This document shows positions 38,701 through 51,650 of a stretch of DNA of 64,000 nt, piece by piece. The DNA is from Prunella strophiata (Eukaryota > Chordata > Aves > Passeriformes > Prunellidae): contig JAZBQD010000015.1 in the NCBI GenBank assembly GCA_036583965.1, forward strand, positions 20,923,310-20,987,309, in the 5' to 3' direction. The notes beneath the pieces are model-generated. The model did no database searches. It had not been told where the DNA came from and saw nothing but the letters and a program-made list of their open reading frames with translations. The number at the start of each line of letters is the position of its first letter. Within the stretch, counting starts at the first letter, position 1. Both the position numbers and the translations under genes were made by a program.

Positions 38701-41298
38701 TAGTGCAAAAAAGTGGATTTTTATAGCCTTGAAATTAAATGTTTCAATTTGTTGTATTATTTCTAGCATCTTTGACTAAGCTAATCAGAAAAATAGACAT
38801 AACTTATATTGGTAACATTAGCTCTGTTTTGCTAAACTCAAAATAAAATTTTGGTTGACCTGATTGGGCATTTTCCAGCTAAAAATTGAGGCCATCTTTG
38901 CAAATGCCATCATGCACTGACATGTCTGCACTTCAGCTGAGGACACTTTCAGTGCAACACAATGGCCTGCTATTACTACTGAGGAGTTGTGCTTATCACT
39001 CTGCAGCTTAGAGGCTGCTCATCTGCAAGTCACAACTTGTTCCTCCTAAGGTTCCTTTTCCTAATCATATCTGAAGACTTTGTAGAAGCTCTTGTCAGGA
39101 AGCTGAAGGGAAGCACTGGCTCCCATCAGCACCAGTGCTGCACATGACACCCAGACCACAAAGTCAGCTGCAGAAAGGAAATCACCAAGTATGAGATCTC
39201 CCAGTCCACTAAAAAAGCATAGCAAATATTAACTACAAAACACTCTAAGTAATTACTAAACCTGTATTTGAAGCTTTTTGGAATCTTTTATTGTGTAACT
39301 GCCTTAACATAAAAAATTCAACATTTTTTATTCTCTGTTTCTTTCATCTGCTGTTCCTCACAGCACATTTCTTTAAATTTTTACAAGAATTTCAGTATCA
39401 GTATCTGCATTCTGAAGGAATGTTTTGCCAGGTCTGTTTTGTACAACATCACTCAGCTTTTGCTGTCTTGCCATCACTGACTTGGCTCCACCTGGGACAC
39501 AGGCACTTTTCCCAGCTTTTCCCATGACATACATTTTCACTGCGTTCTCAAGAGCCTGTATCAACAAAAGAGATGCTGGGCTCAAGGCTTGCAGCTCCTA
39601 GAGCTGCATTGCTGCACCACTTGAGTAGGACTCCCATATTTCCATCCAGAACTTCAGAAAAAAAGGATGTATTTGGTCCAGTACCTCCAAAGGAGGATGT
39701 TATGAGCACGCGTGTGTAGGGAATGTTGGACTCTGCACGTGCCATGCAGGGCTCCTCTGTGCACTCAGGGGCCCCACTTGCCCATAAATCCTACACATTC
39801 CCAGCTGTAGCAGCTGTGGGGACTAGAATGAGGCTCCCTGTCCCTTGCCTTCCCTTCTCCCAAACAGGCAGACCCTCTGCACCCTTCATCACCCACTTGA
39901 GGCAACCTTTGGGCAAGATGCTCTTCCCCCACAGCAGCAGCATTCTCCTCACCCCTCAGAAAACCAGATGCAAAGACAACACTCCAATCCAATAAAAAAA
40001 AATCTGGGCTGGTGCTAAAGTTAGGGCTAGGATAGGCTGAGTGCATCCAGTGCTTTAGTGAAAACAACTTTTCTTCTTCTTCCCTCCAGGACCCTAGCTC
40101 TGGACTGAGCAGGATGGTCTGGACTCTGATAGTCTGATGTGTGCCTCCACCAACCACTCAGCACTCAGGGACAAAAATGCTGAGCTTTGCCCATTTGCTT
40201 CACAATTTAAGTAATCCCTCATGTAGCTTTGTGGTGAGAGAAGGCAACCTCAGTCAACAGTTCTCTGTGAGACTGAGGTTAGTGGAAAGACAATAAATAT
40301 AAATAGAGAATTCAGCACTAAAGAAAGCTCTCACAAAAATACTCAAGTGCTGTCACGACACAGATGAAGTCCTTGCTGAAATCCACAGCAAAACTCTTCA
40401 GTGACTTCAGCAAAGTTAGGATTTGACTGAAGGTGCTCCTACTTTTTGTCACACCTCATACTTCAAGGCTTCTATATGTTCTTTTTTTATATTTGAAACA
40501 GAAATTTATGGTATAGCAGTCTATAAATTACCTGGCACACTTTTATAAAAACTGGGACAGGCATGTTCATTTTTGAAATGCTCTCTCATATGATTCTACT
40601 TGAGAATTTAATACAATAAACATTGTTTCCCAAAAGTGTAAAAATATAACATTCTTCTGCCATTAAAAGAAGATAATTAATCCAAAAAACCTCAGTATTC
40701 AAATAGCTTAGACATCTTTCAACATGAAGATGAAGCGTTTATGCTCTTACTGGCAAACACTTGGTGCATCCAATCTCAGAGAAGGACTAATCCAGTTTAA
40801 AGCTAGCATTTGCAGAAGAAGAAAGATCTAAGGCAGTAAATACAGCCAAACAAGACCACTGTGCTAGAAGAGACAAGATAAAAGCACCACTGAACTGTTA
40901 ACAGAATTCCCAGAAGAATAAAAGAACTGCTTTTGCTGGAACTTTGTAGGCACAGGGTGCAATGCTGACTTGCCAGACAATGAACACCTCGTGCATATGT
41001 AGCCATGAGAACCTTTTCAGAAAAGAGGTGGTGCTTACCAAGAACTCAGACTTCCTCTACTTTTTCCCTCACAAAATTTCTGTCATAGATATGGTATATC
41101 ATGATCAATAAGAGGATAGAAGGGAGGAGTCACATTCCTTTTACCCAAAGGCCAACACAGCCAACTATGAGGCACAGATCTCCTGGTTTGGCACTTCAGC
41201 CTCTGGCCTCCCAGCCCAAAGGCAAGCATTCCCACTGCCAAAAGCACCAGCATCAGTGTAACTTCATCTTTGAATGGAAAAGGTACTCAAGTCTTTAC
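35769..41298 (-). other. VPS13B: VPS13B last intron
   Basis: GT-AG intron of 5.5 kb. It contains an unexplained 119-codon minus-strand open frame (38410-38769) and a somewhat G+C-richer patch near 39.5-40.2 kb with short open frames. No repeat family is recognised. Confidence 0.65.
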
Positions 41299-41548
41299 CT
41301 CCAAGTCAGAAGGCACTCTCTGTTGCTTTAGCTGCACCTTCAGCAGATCTTTTTGCTGATCATCTTCCAGACAATCGATTTCAGTCACGGGGAAGGCCTG
41401 CTGCTGTGTGTCTTCACTGATGCTCACAACAAAGAGCACCTCTGAGGTGAGCAGCAAGCAACCTTCATGCTGCTGGCCTGATCCACTCACAATCATGACA
41501 TCCAAGGCCATATGAACCTCTGGCCTTCCCAGAGATTGCAGCATTTTC
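41299..41548 (-). CDS. VPS13B: VPS13B exon, PH-like C-terminal region
   Basis: This 250-bp exon encodes KMLQSLGRPEVHMALDVMIV, then EGCLLLTSEVLFVVSISED, AFPVTEIDCLED and a Leu/Gln-rich end SDLE. It closely follows the known VPS13B C-terminal segment, whose beta-strand-rich pattern corresponds to the PH-like domain of VPS13 proteins. The borders are ATAATGCAG and GTAAAG. The first base completes a Trp codon from the previous exon. Confidence 0.95.
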
Positions 41549-42210
41549 CTGCATTATCAGGTTACAAAAGAAAAATAAGACAAAAAAGAACTAGTCAGTG
41601 CAGTGCATTGGATCCTCCAGGGCTTATTTTGATCACTATGTTTTTACTTAAGCCTGTAGCTATCACCTACAGATGTAAAATAACAGGGAGTGTACTCCAG
41701 AACTCCATTACTGAAAGATGTAAGACTTCAGATTTGAAGAATGAATGTGAAATTGTTACTTATCAAAACCCCTCAATCACTCACCACAGAATTGGCCTAA
41801 TGTCTGTGCTAGGTTAGCCTATTTCCCATCCTATTTCCTTGATAATAGAAAAATTACCCTGAGAAGTGGCTTGGAAATTCAGTGCAGAAAATAAAGCTAT
41901 CTTCACTAACAGCTGTTTCTGGAGATGTGCAGTATTTTTCTTGGGCTCAGTGCAATGATAAAATAAGTAAGAACTCACTGAATACCATTAAATAAAGATC
42001 AGCTCTGTAGTTTCAAAGCTGGATGCAGATCAGCAGCCCATCATTTGCAGATTGGATTTCTATGCACTACCTTTGTGTTTAATGTTCCTAAACAAACTGC
42101 CATAACTCAGCCTTTCCTAGGGAAGCCTTTCCTGTTAACTTGACCAGAGGCCAGAACCTATTAATAAACAATGTGGATGTAAAAATGAGCAATTGTCTAA
42201 ATAATGTTAC
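41549..42210 (-). other. VPS13B: VPS13B intron
   Basis: GT-AG intron of 0.66 kb with nothing recognised. Confidence 0.7.
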
Positions 42211-42313
42211 CAGACGTATTTGACGTGGCTGTTTGGAGCCTGCTCAACATGTTGATCATTTGGATGAGAGCGCTGCTTGGGAAGCTGAGAAAGTCCAGCT
42301 CCATGCAAAATAC
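42211..42313 (-). CDS. VPS13B: VPS13B exon (GAGLSQLPKQ segment)
   Basis: This 103-bp exon encodes ILHGAGLSQLPKQRSHPNDQ and HVEQAPNSHVKYV plus the first two bases of Trp. It fits the VPS13B linker between the conserved Gly-rich C-terminal domain and the PH-like domain. Another frame is open over the whole exon, but only this one joins both neighbours in phase and shows homology. Confidence 0.93.
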
Positions 42314-44758
42314 CTGTGGGTGAGAGAATTCAGGTTTTTTAGTGGTTGTTTTCTGCAATGCAGTTACGTGTTGCAGTGATGTCATCTGTTTGAAGCAGTT
42401 CATAAAATAGTGCAGATCCAAAATGATGTCACATCTCTGGAAGCCGTAGTCAAGATAATTCATTAAATATTACAATGCAAGAGTTGTGCACTTAACCCCC
42501 ATGATCTCGCTTTAGCAAGAAACAAAAAAACCCCCACTGTGTGTTCCATGAATCAGCTCTACACTTGCAATCAAGAGAAACATAACACTCCTGAGAGCCA
42601 TCACTTCAGAGCAGGATCAGACACATCACTTAGGATTTATGTAGAAAAAATCAAGACCATTGTTAACTTTCTTGCTTAATATTAAAATATTTTCATATAC
42701 GTGTCACAATTGGTACAAATTAGAAGGCAAGTTTGCCTAGATACTGCATTTAAATGTTCAGTTACTTAATCCAGCTGTTAAACACAGATCCATGTACATT
42801 TATGAGATCTCCTGGGGCATCTGGTTTATTGTGGATTTTTCTTAGTGCCAGCACAGAATGGAGACTGCAAGCAGCAGTTAAGCAGGTTTCTAAAGAGACT
42901 CTCCAGAGCTGAAGATGATACAGTATGTATGATTTCAGATGGCCTGTAAACATCCAATGATGAGGTATGGTCACCAGAAAGAATGCGTGGGATGCCAAAA
43001 ACTTCACAAATTTAAGTAGTTTTAAAAATTTTTACACAACAGACATGGAGTATGTTATGCAGCAAGCGCTAGTGTTATATGGTTTGGTGCAAAGTTACTC
43101 TTTTACAAATATACTTCTTTACAAATAAATTAAGAGATTTTCTTTTGTCTAAGCATTCCAAAGGCATAAGGGTGTCAATAACTTAGATTCCCTCTTACAC
43201 AATGGATAATAATTTAAACAAAACATCAGTAATGAAAAAAAACCCTTTAATTTTTAGCACACATGTTGATGGTAATACTTAAAAGCAGCATCCCAATTGT
43301 AACAGTTGGCTTACCGAGGTTCTCAGCATTATGTGAGTGAAAATGTTATTTACAGATGGAGACAGAGAGAACATGTGTTTATTTCTGTGTGGTCCTCCAC
43401 CCCCTGGTCCCCCCCAAGAGGCACAGTCCCACTTCCAATCCAGTTGTGGGTAAGAGTTACTTGAACTCTTGTGTATTTTCCTCTCACGCACTGTCAACTA
43501 TTATTGATATAGTTTTATGTTTTTTCCTGGCTAACTCTTTTTGTCACATGGTCATGGAAAACTTGATGTCTTATATACCATATCTACAATGAAAAGTGTC
43601 CCTCTACTACTACCATGAGTTTCTTGATAAAGACAGCAGCAGAATTAAATCTAGAAATAATAATGTCCTGGGCAGCAAAGCCAACACAGAGACACAGAAA
43701 AAACCTTCTGATTTTGCTGATATGGGTTTTACACCTATGGGGTGTGTAATTCAGGAGAACAGTTACTATTTATGATCATGCAAACAAGATAAAGTTGATT
43801 TGAAAGAATTCTAATAATTGTTTCATTATTTCTTTTACTAGATGGAATGAGCTGTGGATGTTGTGGGATGTTGTGTTTCCTAACCTTAAGCTCTATGAGA
43901 ACTACTCATATTTTAGTCAACACAATAAGCATAAATATTGCTAGTGATTAAAAGCTTAAATATTCAATGTTTGTCTGGTATAATTAGTGAGGTGGCATTA
44001 TTGACACATTGTCCTTCTATCAACATCCTGCTTCTCTTCCCCGACTCCTTCCATCCACCATTTCTTCTTAAATATTCAAGCTGAAAGTGATTTATTAATA
44101 CTGGGGGAAAATAAATTAGTGTATTTTGATATTCTATTTTTATCTTTTACACCTTTTGTTTGTCCAGAATTATTCCCATCAATTTGAAAGGATTTAGCAC
44201 CAGTGCCATTAAGTGCTCAGTCTAGCTGGAAACCCCACCTCTGGTTGCTCTAAGGTTACCCATGGATCTGAAAACAGGACTGTCTTCTCGTGAAGCTCCA
44301 GTTTAAAGGGGATGCTCCTACTACATGACTCACTTCTTTCTCCCAAGAACATAACTCACTCTTTGTGTAGAGATAGCCCAACTCTTTCCCTGCCATAACA
44401 AAGCGATCTCAAAATAACGCTCTAATTGGACATAGTGTTGCTCTAATCCTTTTATGTCAAAAACTATTTTTCAAGCACATATGTTTCTGTAACTAATTCT
44501 ACTGTATTCCAAGAATTACTTCATGCTTTCTGCATTCTCTGTTTCTGTGGCAGTACATCGCTGATCAGTAACACAAGAGAGAAGCACAACACGATGGTGT
44601 TTCAGAAAAGCAGCAGAGCATTTGTAAGTATTTAGTTGTGGCATTTCTAAACCTTCCTCTAAGCCACACAATACTGAGCTGGATAAATAAGGCATAGCAG
44701 GTTGTATCCGAGCAGCATTTTAAAATTGAAATGGAGGTGTTAAAAATATGAAACTCAC
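42314..44758 (-). other. VPS13B: VPS13B intron
   Basis: GT-AG intron of 2.4 kb with no recognised repeat, RNA gene or exon. Confidence 0.7.
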
Positions 44759-44935
44759 CGTAACCTGTCTGGGAGACGAGCTCAGCTGCCCCTCCAATGG
44801 GCTTTGTGAAGACACCCATGATTCCCTTCCCCACACCCGAGATGACCCCTCTGGCTTTATGCCCAGCAGAAGCTTGAGCCTCAGATACTCGCTGAAAATT
44901 CCGCATCGGCTGATCCACAATCCCAGCAATTGCAC
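44759..44935 (-). CDS. VPS13B: VPS13B exon (VPS13 C-terminal domain, GVFTKPIGGAAE motif)
   Basis: This 177-bp phase 1-1 exon encodes AIAGIVDQPMRNFQ, SEAQASAGHKARGVISGVGK and GIMGVFTKPIGGAAELVSQT. The repeated GV.GVGKG..GVF.KP.GG pattern is the signature of the VPS13 C-terminal (ATG2_C-like) region, thought to bind membrane through amphipathic helices. The acceptor is TTTTTTCAG and the donor GTGAGT. Confidence 0.95.
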
Positions 44936-47900
44936 CTGAAAAAACAAGAGTCTCCAGTAAGTAGTGAAGATAAATATTCCGGAATAAGAGGAAATCTTAC
45001 TACTGGACCTGAATATTGTTTGGATTAGAGACTGTACCCCATTCTTATACAGCTATTTAGCATGTGACCAATTAGCTAAACACTGTCTTAGCTTCAGTTA
45101 AGATCCAACCTTTTTTTTTTTTTAAGCATTTAGATCACCTAACCTTACATGTTTTCCTCTTTCGACTACTTATGCTAAATGCTTTTGCTGAGTTAACTTA
45201 ATTTGACTCATTCGGTGTCACAATTCTGAAAATGTTGGGCTAGGAATAAAATCCTCCAGTTTTAGACTGCTTGAGCTGCTATGGAAATGAGATTTTCATG
45301 TAAGTGCGAGATTGACTTCATGAGAATAAAAACTGCTTGTATTCAATAGATCATTTTTATATCCTCTTCCACTGCCAGAAATGTTCATAAGCTAATGCAA
45401 GTTTTGATATATTACTAAGATTAGCAGAATTAGACTTTGGGACTTTTTGTTACTTTTTTTGTGAAAACCATCATATTTTACTTTAATGTGCATGGGTCAA
45501 ACTTTTACAAGTGACATAGTGACCTTCCCAGCTTTTAGTATCAACAGAGAACTTCAACTTAAATCTTCCTAAATGTAAACAGGTATGTGAGGTGGTACAT
45601 TTCTTTGATCTTGAGTTTATGCTAGCCACTTAACCACAGACATGTCTCTAGTTGTAATTTTGATAGATAAGCTATTTGGAGATTGCTAAGGGTACAAGGA
45701 TTGGACAAAGCCACACCAGTCTGCCCAACCCAAGGTGCTTTGCTCAGTGAAAAGCAAATCTGCAGGGTTCTTGGTCAGGTCTCAGTTTGCACCTGCAGCT
45801 GCAAATATCAAGATAAAACAATTATTTGAGAAGTGGGATTGAGTGTCACCCTGGTTACTAGGCATTTTCACCTCAAACTAGACATCTTTGAAAGTTCTGC
45901 TTTGTATGTGGAAGGAAATCCAGGCATAATTCCACAGATTCGGACAATCGCAACCGAGGTATTTGGCCCCATGTGTTTACCAGCGTGACGTGCACTAGGC
46001 AGTGAGCTGCTAACTGGTTTTCAGATGTTTTTAGTTACTGTTACTGGATAAATAAAGAAATTGCTGACTTTGAACAACAAGAACTAATACTGTATTTGTG
46101 CACAGTCACTGTCCAAAGAAAAGACAAGGATGAGAAGCAGCACACATTTCCCCCAATCCTTGTCCCTAGGATACTGTCACTCAGGAATTCAAGAAACTTG
46201 CATCCCCCATAAATGCCTTCCTCTCCTCTTAGACAGAATTCTCCCAAATTCTGTAGCACTAGCCTTTTGACAAATGTATAGTATTTCCACAGAAAATGTT
46301 GGTCTATCTTTGAAGTGATGCCTGGTTTTAACTGAGGTCACTCACTGAAGCTGAGTGTGCAGCTGAACATTCACCTTTTGTACCATAAAGACCATGAGGC
46401 TTTTTCCTTAATGCCATGCCATTGAAATGATACAATTTTCAATTCATTAGTACTTACCAGCTGCTCCTGCTGCTTGACTAAATAATATCTCAACACCACA
46501 TTACACAATTGGGATTGTTTGTCCAGTCTTTTGTGCAATTGGGATGATTTGAAGGCATAAAACAATACTTGGTGTTCTGCTAAGTTACAATATTATACTA
46601 TCCTGTGACCTCCTTCACCCTATCTATTGAGGTCATCCACAACAACTGCACTCTCAGAACAGAAGTTATTGCCTTATAAAATGTAATCCACCTAAGTCCT
46701 GGCACTAGTAAATTATTTACTGCAATATACTTGAGCAAAGTTATAAGATAATAATAAGAGCCTACTCCAAAGAACCTGTGGTATGCTCTAGGCACTGCTC
46801 AGCTAGAATTAGGCTCCAAGGACAAGGAAACAGAATGGAAACTGCTGTGACTGTGTTATATAAGAATATTTATGTAATGCCCCAAATAATCTATAGCTTA
46901 ATTAGCCAGTTTTCAGTAATTGCACACTCTGTTACTGTGGTATTTTATGCACACTCTGAACTTGTCTGTGAAGACATTGCCCTTTTGTATATCAAATCCT
47001 TTTGCAAGTCGTGTTCTACCTGCAAAAAATATACCCAATGATCTTCTCTTCCTCTGCAATTCCTTATCTTGAATTGCAGCTCACTGCTGTAACTCATTTA
47101 TGTGCCATGGCCATGCCCACAAATCACAGAAAAAAATATAACCTTACTCCTTTCACTGAGGAGCAGCTGGTCCTACCACCCTTGCATGGGGAACCAGATC
47201 TGTGCAGCTCCTTTCCTGTGTGCAGCATGTGTGAGCAAAGGAAAAAGACACAGACCAAAGCCTGAGCAACCTCAAAACCCAGCAACAGTGAGAGAGTGGT
47301 GATACACACGTGAGGTTCAGGGCACTCCTCACACCAGAAACTGTGCAAAGCACATCCTCCTCTGCCCCTGTGGCTTCCTGGGTTCTAACAGAGTTCTTGG
47401 CAGGAGCACCATGAGGGATGGACTTACCACAGAAAGTCTCTCCCTGACAGATTTCAGTAGGGTATCAGGAAAGCAGAGCATGGAACCACATGGAGTGGTT
47501 CCTCCCCTCCCACTCTCATTCTCTCACATTGTGTTCTTCTGCTGTCCCTGTCCTTTCCCTGTAATGTCCCTCGACCAGTATTTTTTTTTATTAAATGAAA
47601 CCATTCTCCATTTTTCTTTTTTTTCTTGCCCTAAGCATTTGATTTTATATGCATGTCCACATATGTACACACAGATTATGCATGTATAAAGAAAACCTCA
47701 ATAAAATTAAACACCAAAGCAACAAAACAAAAACATATTCTTCCATTACTGGACCAAAGAGGTTCCAGCAACAACATAACATCTGCTAAACATCAGATGT
47801 GGTGCACTCTGGTTAATACATGTTGCTCAGTAACAATAAAAAAGTTACTTTGATAGCTACAAAATTCAGATAGTTCAGAGTGTATCACTGGATTACTTCA

Positions 47901-50900
47901 AGAAGAATTTGATTACAGGCAGCAACCGGTTCATGCACAGACTGACAAAGTTTGGTGAATGTAGCACAGCTTACAGACCTTGGCAAAACTCGGACTGCTT
48001 GTGACAAACTCTTTCAGAGCAAGACATAATTGGAAAAAATCCCCCACTAAGAGAAGCTGGCCATGCTTTGCCATGAGGCTGGAAGCTGCCCAAGCTGAAG
48101 CCATTTTGCTTCCTTTTCTCTGTTGTCTTTCAGGACTGCCGTGAGTGTTTCACACCAAAAACTGGGCTGAAGCATAATCTCATCACAGCAAACATCACAC
48201 AAAAATACAGCTCAAAATAAAAAGCACCTGTTGCCATTAATGTAGTTGTACAATTAGTGTGTGGAATAGCACAAAATTTCAGGATTAGCACTGGCTTGTG
48301 CTATCTTGTGTTGTAGTTAGACAAACATAGAGTGGCCCCGACTCAGTGATAGTGTACAGCAAGAACAGCCACCACCACCTGTAATAACAAAAATCTGAGC
48401 TTCTGAATCCCAGGCTTTGCCTTCTCTACCAGGACAGTTACACTGTCGGGCAATATGGGTCAATTCACTTCCCCAAGGAACGAAGGAGTAACTGAAATGT
48501 TGAGCACTTCTGCCACTGTAAAAAATAGCTTTTTGAATCTTTTTGGTTATTCAGATATGCTCAACTTCCTAAAGGCAGCCACTTCAATTCAATATTTTCC
48601 ACTAGGACCAGCAGTTGAAAATATAGCCGATAGTTTCAATAGTCTCTTTTACATGCTTGTAAGTTAATATTTTAAGTATGACCCTGTCACACAAAATGCA
48701 AAAGATAGTTCCTCGGTGGGGAATCAATCATCTGAATATTTTACCAACAATTTCACTGAATTCTTGCCTAAACATATAAAAGAAAAAAACACACCTATCA
48801 TAAGCTGTTGCTTCTTTTCACGCACAAGTGTTACTAAAATGACCCAGAAATCTCCCCCAAATTAGAAAAGAAGACAACAGCTGGCCAAAGATAACAATCA
48901 AATCAAACAACACCCTGACAGTGCTTGAGTCATTTAAAATGAGACAGGACAAAGCACTTAAGAATGTACCACAGGGAACAACTTGCACTGAGGAGGAGAC
49001 GAGAGTACATGATTTTGGCCCCGATTCAGCAAAGCTCTTAAGCACATGCTTAAGTGCTCTGCTGAATCAGGGCCACCGTGAGCCAGATTTGCAGAAAAAT
49101 CAGAAAGGCAACTCTACTTTCTGGGTAAATACCACAACATATTGGTGAACTGAGGACTCTTACATGACTTCACCTAGGCACAAAATCTACATTTGCCATT
49201 GTCTCAGCTGCCTGGATGGGTCAGATGGCTTTTACGAACATGAAATTGCAGAAATCTCCTTCACACTCTTCAATTTTACAATTTGAAAGTCATAGAAATT
49301 ATGGCTTCAAATAGTAGTGCTCTCTGCATTTCTGTGCTCATCAAACTTTTCATCCTTGTGTTGGAAAATAACTGCAGCTTCACTTTGTTATGTATAAATA
49401 ACCTTAAGTGTTTTTAGAGTAAGCATGTTTGTGTTTATTCTGAACGCGCTGAGGAAAAAAAGCAGCAGAGTGATACCATCCCTTCCCTTTTTTTTTTTTT
49501 GGGAAGCCACAATATTCTTTAAACTAAATGGTCAGGACAGCAGCAGCTTTTTGACATGTTTGTAGAAATTGAAATATAGGTAATATAGGTCTATTTAAAG
49601 TTTAGGTCTTGACACAATTTATAAGAATGCTGCTGCCTATACAGAGGAAACATGCTTTTTAAAAATCATATTTAATTTAAAAAGTGATAAAAATAAGTGG
49701 AATATTTCTGATTTCTCCCTTAGTGAGAGTTCCATACTAGTCACATCCAGCTATACAGTAACTGTAGTAGCTATTTATCTGGGTGCTGTACTGACTCCAC
49801 TGCTAAGAAAAGAGGCGGTTAGCAGGGAGCAATCTTAAAACAGTAACAGCAGGAATAAAAACAAGACCCTAGCTTGTGGAGGAGCACTGTTTAAATGCTA
49901 ATATGAAGCCCTAAGTTTCTAACATGAAGTCTGATTTCTTAGGAAATCAGGGACACTGGAATTCTAGCTCTATTTTTTTGTTTTGTTTTTAACTCGGGTG
50001 TACGGCCACGAACCACGGAATCCTTGTGCGCTGGGAGGTGCAGGAGCAGCGGATTTGTGTGTGTATGTGAGGAGCTCCCAGCTTTCCTGAGCAGCAGAAA
50101 CCTTGCCTTGATACAGCCAAAGCTACAAAGTTTTTCTCTTCACTTCAGGCTGTACAGCTGATATTTTTAGCTCTGAAGTGTCAGTGAAGGGGATATAGAC
50201 ACCATGTTACCTTGATGTTTAATTAATAACTGAGCCAAGATCACCAAACCATTTCACCAGCACATACACACCAGGCCGACACAGTGCTTCTAAAAGTATA
50301 ATCTTTCATCCAGCAACTCAACCTGACTGGCCTTAGCCCAATAAAACAAGAGGGAAAAATAAAACCTCCTCCAAACTGCCTTTGATTTGCAACACCAGTA
50401 ACTATTGGGACAGTGGCTACTATTATATGGAATTTCTCCTTTATGCACATTTCTCCCAGGACACTTGCTTGCTGGTTTACAGGCATTATCAAATGACAGT
50501 GCTTCACATAATCTAATGTTATTGCTTAAAATAATTCCCAGCAACTTAACCCAAACTTGTAACATTTTTACCACTTCCTCTTTGGGGCTTTCAGGGTTGC
50601 GGTTGCAAATTTAGGAGTTGTGTACACTACTGAAGATTAGGAAACAGGACAAATCCTTTCAAGCTTCAGCTCTTCTAACCTTTTGCACTGGACTGCTTTT
50701 GGTCACTTTGATCTCTAAGAGATTCATACTGTTTAATACACACTGAGGAACTCTGCCAAACAATACAGTTCTGCATTCCTTTGCTGTGTGACAAGTTGAA
50801 GTAACCTAGAAAATCCAGCCCGTTACTGCAAAACTTCTCGCAGAGAATTTTTCCACTGTGGGTTAGTTTTCAAAATTTTAGGTGCTATTTTGAAATGGAT

Positions 50901-51479
50901 AGAGTAATCTTCACTTCTAACCAGACCACTCGGCTGCTTGATGAATAAAATTACACTAAATCAGGACAATCTGGGTCTCTTTGTAAAAGCTGAATTCCTC
51001 ATCAAAGCTTACTTAACATCTGCACTAAGTTGAAGTGGTTTTCAAACAAACCCAAGAATCTCTGATATCTACAGTGCTGCAAAAACAAGCAGGTTCAGAA
51101 GGCATTCCTATAATTCATCGGAAAGTAAACATCAGCATGATGACGTCTTCGTGTTGAATTAGTTACAAGTCACGCTGCCCGATGCAGAATTATTCTTTTT
51201 TTCCCACTTAGATCTACATCATGTACAAGTGAAAATATTATTTCACAAAGAAAGTGCAAACTCATTCTATATCTGCAATTATTTTATCAGCAAAAATCAT
51301 ACACAAAAGTCAGCAAATCTTGATAAACAGTATCTAATATACATACTGTGAGGTTTTTTCACATGAAGACACCAACCCCCCCACCCCGAATTTGAAATTA
51401 TAACTCACAGTTAGAAAAGGCTAGTGAGCAGATTAGAAAACAGTATCATCACTTAACTTGATATTTAATAGTACATTAC
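44936..51479 (-). other. VPS13B: VPS13B intron
   Basis: GT-AG intron of 6.5 kb. It contains a 58-bp palindromic element at 49017-49074; no exon or other repeat is recognised. Confidence 0.65.
49017..49074. mobile_element. 58-bp near-perfect palindrome, MITE-like
   Basis: The two 28-bp arms (49017-49044 and 49047-49074) are inverted copies with 25 of 28 positions pairing and a 2-base loop. The ends are GGCCCCGATTCAGC and GCTGAATCAGGGCC. It resembles the GATTCAGCAAAGC...CTTAAG palindromic elements I remember from sauropsid genomes, which would make it a tiny non-autonomous DNA transposon. The family name and a target-site duplication could not be established. Confidence 0.65.
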
Positions 51480-51650
51480 CTAGAAGGCTAATGCCTAAAC
51501 GAGAGAGCCCCTGTCTCAGTCCTTCTCCCAGGCTCTCTGGAAGCTGCCTTCTCCATTCTTCTTGTCTGTTGTAATGCTCCTCATCCAGTGACAGCCTATC
51601 CATATTCCGAGCAAGACTTGTTGCCAGATTGGTAATTGACGTCAGTGTAC
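51480..51650 (-). CDS. VPS13B: VPS13B exon (TLTSITNLATSLARNMDRLS segment)
   Basis: This 171-bp phase 1-1 exon encodes TLTSITNLATSLARNMDRLS, LDEEHYNRQEEWRRQLPESL and GEGLRQGLSRLGISLL. It is nearly identical to the known VPS13B sequence. It is predicted to be largely helical and belongs to the VPS13 C-terminal domain. The acceptor is CATTTAG and the donor GTAATG. Confidence 0.95.

Noticed and set aside
39373..40157. Cluster of minus-strand open frames in the last VPS13B intron, possible pseudogene
   Set aside because: The frames are broken and mutually out of phase, I recognise no parent protein, and no poly(A) tail or splice context supports them.
42197..42463. 88-codon open frame covering the VPS13B exon at 42211-42313 in another frame
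   Set aside because: Only the alternative frame (GAGLSQLPKQ) matches VPS13B and joins both neighbouring exons in phase.
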